Below, one piece after another: positions 12,601 to 18,600 of a stretch of DNA of 22,021 nucleotides. The notes beneath the pieces were generated by a model. It was given only the letters and a program-made list of their open reading frames with translations, was not told the DNA's origin and searched no databases. The DNA lies in contig CAXNAD020000307.1 of NCBI GenBank assembly GCA_964200185.2, forward strand, positions 1 through 22,021, given 5' to 3'. How positions within the stretch are numbered: position 1 is the stretch's first letter; every line of letters starts with the position of its first letter. This DNA is from Choristocarpus tenellus KU-1152 (lineage: Eukaryota; Phaeophyceae). The position numbers and the translations under genes were made by a program.

Positions 12601-15600
12601 TTTCCGAAACTCGATTCTGCCCTGGGTCACTCAGCATAACAATAACTTACTCGGCACAGAGCATGCCTGGACTTCCCTTCAACAGAGCGTCGGATTCCTA
12701 ATGTGGAACAATGCCTCAGGATACAGAGCCTAAAAAAGCACCTGAGAGCAATGCTACTTCGCGTTTGCATATGGAGAACACACCCACCCTTCCATTAGAA
12801 CTGAACATGCAGGGACAAGCTCCTACACTGTCTGCAAGTGTCAACCTACACTCTGCAGGCACGGGGATGAGGTAGACGTGCCCCATCAGCATCATACTAA
12901 CAAAGTCTATAAAGGAAAGTACATGTAAGGAGCAAGGTTTTATCTCATTGAATGCTGCCACTCGGAGTCCCATTTCCCCCTTGCCTTTTGTGAAAGGATA
13001 TGATCTTGAACGTTTCGATGTCTGAATAATTGCTCAAGGTACATTCGACTCTAGTATGTTGCTTTCCGAAACATGCAGCTAGTGTTATGTCATTAAATCA
13101 CTTGGCAACAAAAGGAGACATCATCCCATACACAAATATTGAACTCCAGCATATTCTTATAGTTTATTTGATACGCTCACTTATGTCGTCCGCATTTTGA
13201 AGATGTAATCTCGACACGAATCTATTCATACATATACCTTCGAGATCTACGTCTAGAATTTCTTCAACACTACACAAAAAAAGTTGTTCCAGCTGTCCAC
13301 GTGGTGGTGTGTATGTAGACCACTCTTCCATCACCAATTTTTGGTGGTTCGATTTCTCTAGCTTGTACTCTCTGTGGCATGGTGCCTCTACTGCTCTTAC
13401 TTCTCAACAGTCTTCTTGGGGGATTGGTAAAATGCTCAGCATTCACTAGATTAGGATCGCTTTCTATTTCCCTACTCCCTTACTGCCATCCTACTGGTGG
13501 TTGTCGTTTCCAACCCTAACCCTAAGCCTAATTAGAATTTCCTATCAGTCTACTCTTGGCAACTACAACACTCCGTGCAACACCCCACCCTCCCGTGGGC
13601 CTCTCCCAGTCAACTACATCCTGACAAAACAAAGCATCGAACCCTAACCCTAACCAGTAAAAAAAAAATCGTTGGTGCCATGCCGAGTTCAGGGTGACTA
13701 AACTTTCAGAAGGATAAGGGTGTGAAGCCCAAATATGTACCCGCTAGGCCATACACAATCTACAGGTTTCTACTAAGAGCCCGATTTACATTGAAGAGCA
13801 CGAAGACATCTCTTAGCAGTACATATTTCTAGGGTGCAGCTGCTACCATAGGGTTAGAAACATTCACTTTTCTCATCGACACATCATTATCATTGCAGTA
13901 ATGGTGCCGAAAATTGACAGTTGATATTGGTCTTTTTTAAAGTCCCCCCTCCTTGTTCCTCACGATATTTTTTTTGACAATAGCGGAAAGGCAACGGTGG
14001 GGTTGATACTTGGCATAGTTTGAAAATAGATGGACTTTACAGAAAAAGCGAGAGAGAATTTTGTTCTTAGAAATCATTTTTTTACCCTTAATAAATAGAT
14101 TTTTATTTTACGTTAAAAAAGGTTATTTACAGTCATATATTTGAGGGGATGTGGGACATTTTACCAATAGAAGCAATTCTGGCATAACCAGGGAGACCCG
14201 TGTTACATATTGGGTCAACAGGATGGGGATATACCTTCAGAGCAATATCTCTTACCCTGTAAACCTTAATGTTACTACTGTTACTATATATCATAATCAA
14301 CCCTTACACCATACCGTTCACCTACAAGATATTTTTAGTTGGAGGCAACCTGGGTAAAGTCAGAAAACACCGAACACATTCCTGAACTCAAGACAAAAAT
14401 ATATATAGAAGGCATCATCACAATGCAATATTGGACTTGCTCACCCCCCAGCACCCACTGACGTCCAGGTGTCTGAGGTTCGTTCCGCATCTCTCTGCCA
14501 AGAGACATACTGATGCGTCTGTTACATAGACACATCCACCAACACCAACATGTCTCAGGTTTGGGATTCCAAGGGCCACTGCTTCTAGTCCTGCATCTGT
14601 GATGAGGCTGCAGAACCTGTGAAAGTGGGTTGATATTTCACCTGCTTGAGACTGTTTTTAGCCTTGAAATATCTGGGCCAGAGCTGAGTTTGGGCTTCAT
14701 CGGGTGGCTATAGTAGGAACACTTTCTTACATATGGATTTTTAAAGGTAAAATGTCGGAGCAAGGACCTCCTCAAGCATATGGTAGGTAGGTCAAGGGTA
14801 GGAGTTATGCATGGGTCTGTTGCCACCTCAAGAAGAAGGGTTTTACTGTCGCTGGAAGGCTGAGCAGGGATGTGGAGTGTTTGTCAAATAGGTTACAGTT
14901 GGATAAAGTATAACTTTTGGCCTCCTTTATGAGGACAGAGTTCTGTGGGATAGCTGAGCTTGGGAAGAAAATAGAAAGGGTCCTTGGCCAGGACTAATTC
15001 TCCAGATCAAAGATGCCGACCAATTATATCCAGAGGTTCGATTTGAACCATACATAACCAACAGTCTTTGTATTCATAAAGAAGCGGTCAATATAAAAAG
15101 TGGAAATTTGTAACATTGCAGACTTCTGGGATAGAGGGAGTATATCCCGTTCGTTCTAATCACCTGAGGCAAAGCTCTTGGAGGCTTTTGCACTTTCCCG
15201 CAACAGCTACAAGGGCCATGTCAGTAATCTTACACGCTCCATTCAGTCTGAGGGTGGTAAGCGACTCGATATGTAGACAAAACTTTCCGAGGACAGAGGT
15301 GGGGGGTGGGTGAAAGAAAGTTTTCTTCAGTAAACTGGAGTGTTGCTATCTGTAACAATTCATCCATCGATAACACTTCAGAGCGTTGGGCATTCCTTCA
15401 TATTCCTTCACATTGTTTCACCCTTTCGAACACTCATATTCTGTCTAAACCTGTGGATTAACTGCCTTGCATGGTCTTTGCACAGAACGTACCTCCGTAA
15501 ACACTCCACACCCTCTCCTTCCTTGGCCCCAACACAGCCTCCAAAAAATTAGATTCATCAAGCACCAACACCACTCGAGAGATGCGAACATGGAGAGAAT

Positions 15601-18600
15601 CAGATGAATGCTTCCTATTGACTAAAAACGATTTACGCTTTGTTCTATCTGTGGAAAATTACCTTTCATGTGGGATTTGCTTCTTGACCCCTAGGGTCAT
15701 AATCCAGTTCAACAAGACTCTGAGTGCAAGTATAGGAAGACCATGATTATTAAATTCAATCTGGCGATTCACCTCCTTTACTCCCTCCCCACCAAACGAA
15801 GGTACACGAGTTCGGCGTGTGACTTCCAGCATGTTGATGTTGGACGATACGTCCAGGAGACGTAACTTACAGCAGCCCTTTCCTAGTCTTCCCAGAGCAC
15901 CATCAGTTGTGCGAGTGAGCCCCACCATACTGAGATACTGTAATACAGGGCAGTTTTGAGCAATAGAAAGCACTGTACTGTTCCCTGTCCCTCATGAGAT
16001 AGGGCCAGTGGTGGACATTGGTTGTGGGTAGGAGAGCCAGCATGTTTTTCACGTCAGTTGGATCCAATGGGCTCCATATAGTTGTTCTCAGTCAAGTGTT
16101 CAGGTCATCACTAATCTTTGAATTCCACCTTGCTAATATTTGCAACACTAACCTGCTCCCCTGCATTACGAAGTGTCAGGTGGGACATGAAGTTATACAA
16201 TATGTATACATGGAAATAAGGCCAGTGCTTGGGTGTGAATTGTGTGGCACTGCTCTTACCTAGGAATTCATAGCTCGGTAGATCTGCAGTTCATCTAGTG
16301 TTATATAACGTACTGGATTTGTATACTGTTTATCTCTTGCAATGCTCTTGGGGCATTTGTATGCCAAGTAATTCTAGAGGAGGACATATTCGAACTACTT
16401 GCTACGGCAAACCATTTCGTCTTGATCGAAATCTGTTCTGGTTTCCAAGAGCAATCAACAAGCTCTCCATTGTATATGTTTGCGGGAATCAAATTGAGGA
16501 GCAGAACTGTGGAATCAGTGCTAATGTCAACATTGTTATTTCACCTCCTGTCCTATGAAGTTGGTTCAATTTAATCACATATTTCAAAGACAAATAACTC
16601 CCAAGTGCCAGGTCATTCCTTATAAGTAACTCTCCCAAATTGTCATCAACTCACAACATAAATTGTACTTACCCAATTTATTGTCACAATCCAGAGTGAG
16701 TTCCTCCAAAGAATGTCCCGACCTCAGAAGGAACATGTCCATTCCTGCATCTGTCACACCGAACACCCTTGCCAACGACAATGTCTTAAGAGGAAGGGCG
16801 ACATCCCCTGATCCCTTTGACAGGTATTCCAGACCAAGGTCAGTGACTAGGCGGCATCCAGCAAGGTTGAGATGTTCCAAGAGCTTGCAGCCCTGAGTAA
16901 AGATGGTGCAAGGAGGGGTAACCATACCAATGGAAATTTGAGCGTGTTGCCTACACACCAGCTACTCTCCAGCACTTGACTCTTGGCAACTTCTAGAGGT
17001 CTGTAAAATAGTGAAGGAAGGATCCTGCATTGTATTTGATATGCTTCATCTGTTGCAACGGTTAATCTAGGTGCCCCGATAACAAGGGATAGGTCTAAAT
17101 CCCCCTGTCTACATCTCAAATATACACAACGGCTAGTTGTATCTTATTGTTCCTCTGAAGAGGGAAAGGAAGTGTTTCTGGGGAAAGAGCACCTGTGCAA
17201 CCCAGCCAAGACCGATATCTGCAATGTCTATGCCCCTCAGATCTAGACTCTTCAGGCTTGTGGTTGTGAATGCTGCACGCTCCAAACCTATAAGGCACAA
17301 CTCCGACAATTGCAAGCACCCTTGTATCTTAAGGGACCGAAGTATCCCTCCTGCTGCAAGAAGCGCCAATAAGCCTGATGTCGACCCATTTTATTTGCAG
17401 GGACAGGAGGTAATGAGTAAAAGTATCTTAGAGAGTATGAGTTTTTCCCTGTTTGTCCATTCGGGGCTTGGCTTCCCTTGGGGTTTTTTATAACATTTTT
17501 CTTGTCCAAAATATTTCGGAGCAGATAAAATGTATACGTTATGAAAATGTGTGTCTTGAACAAGGATATTGACATTTCCTAACAAACACGATAGCCAAAA
17601 TTACATCAAAATCGCAACATTGGATTTTGGCTCCCAAATGGACGCAGCTCTACCCTCTAAGATGCTTTGACTCTAATTGTCGTGTGTATCATGTCATATA
17701 TGGTGAGAGTGACCTCTCTTACACTTATGTGGGGGTACAAGAACCAATAGTGAAGGGTCAACCAAACATGTGTCAGAAGTGGACAAAGGAATGGTACACT
17801 GATGGCACGGAAGACCAGATATCAAGGAAGCGCGAGAGGGGTAGTGAACTACAATGCCGTCTAAGCTGTGGTGAGATTGTTTGAGGTTACCTAAAACCTG
17901 GGCTAGGACTCCATCTCTTGTGTGTAGTATATTGTTTTCATTGGGCCATCCCTTTGCCACTAATGGTGATTCTTTATCAGATCTCCAACTCACTCTATTT
18001 CATAGACACAACCTATCATGGACAAAAGTTAAATGTGTTACACAAAAAAATAAACTGCTAACAGGGAATTACTCAGGAAGGGGGAATAGGATATGCAATA
18101 CAGAGAGGGAAAGGTTAGTGCAAAGATGTTATAGCCTTCTTGTCATAAAAAAGAGTTGCTCAAGAGTCAGTCCATATGGGGCAAGTTGTCAGAAAAAGAT
18201 TTGAAGCATGCCCTTATCACGGACCATCATTCGAAAATTTTAGGCTCCAACGCAAATCCAGACACCGAAGACACCGCTGGTGCTTGATACACTGCAGCAC
18301 AGCACCCATCCCCCGGTCAGTGAGGCCCTGAAGGCGTCTAAGTCCAAGGGAGCGGAGGTTCTTGCTTGCCCCAAGGACAAGCTGCAAGCCACTATCAGTC
18401 AAGCTTGTGCCTGAGAGGTCCACAGACAACAGCCTAATAAAGGCCTGGTTGATCATTGATGCCGACTGTTGTATTGTGAACAGGAGGTTAGGGACAGGCA
18501 AGTCATTCCAAGGGGGGATGAGAGGACTGTGAAGGGCCTTCGATTAAGTAGTCAAGGGAAAGAACGGAGGTGAAGACAAAATGAGAACACCTAGCAGGTA

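Larger units (their letters stand above)
12445..14444 (-). other. intron 12
   Basis: 2000 nt. Two telomere-like stretches near 13512-13655 and AT-rich sequence at 13960-14130. No exon seen. Confidence 0.75.

Noticed and set aside
13512-13655. A chromosome end or telomere
   Set aside because: Only two or three units each, within an intron, with unique sequence on both sides.
16990-17110. LRR-like minus-strand frame (LDLSLVIGAPRLTVATDEA) as an extra exon
   Set aside because: Exon 7 joins exon 8 in phase 0 to give a perfect repeat (WVAQ|GCKLLEHL); the extra exon would break it.
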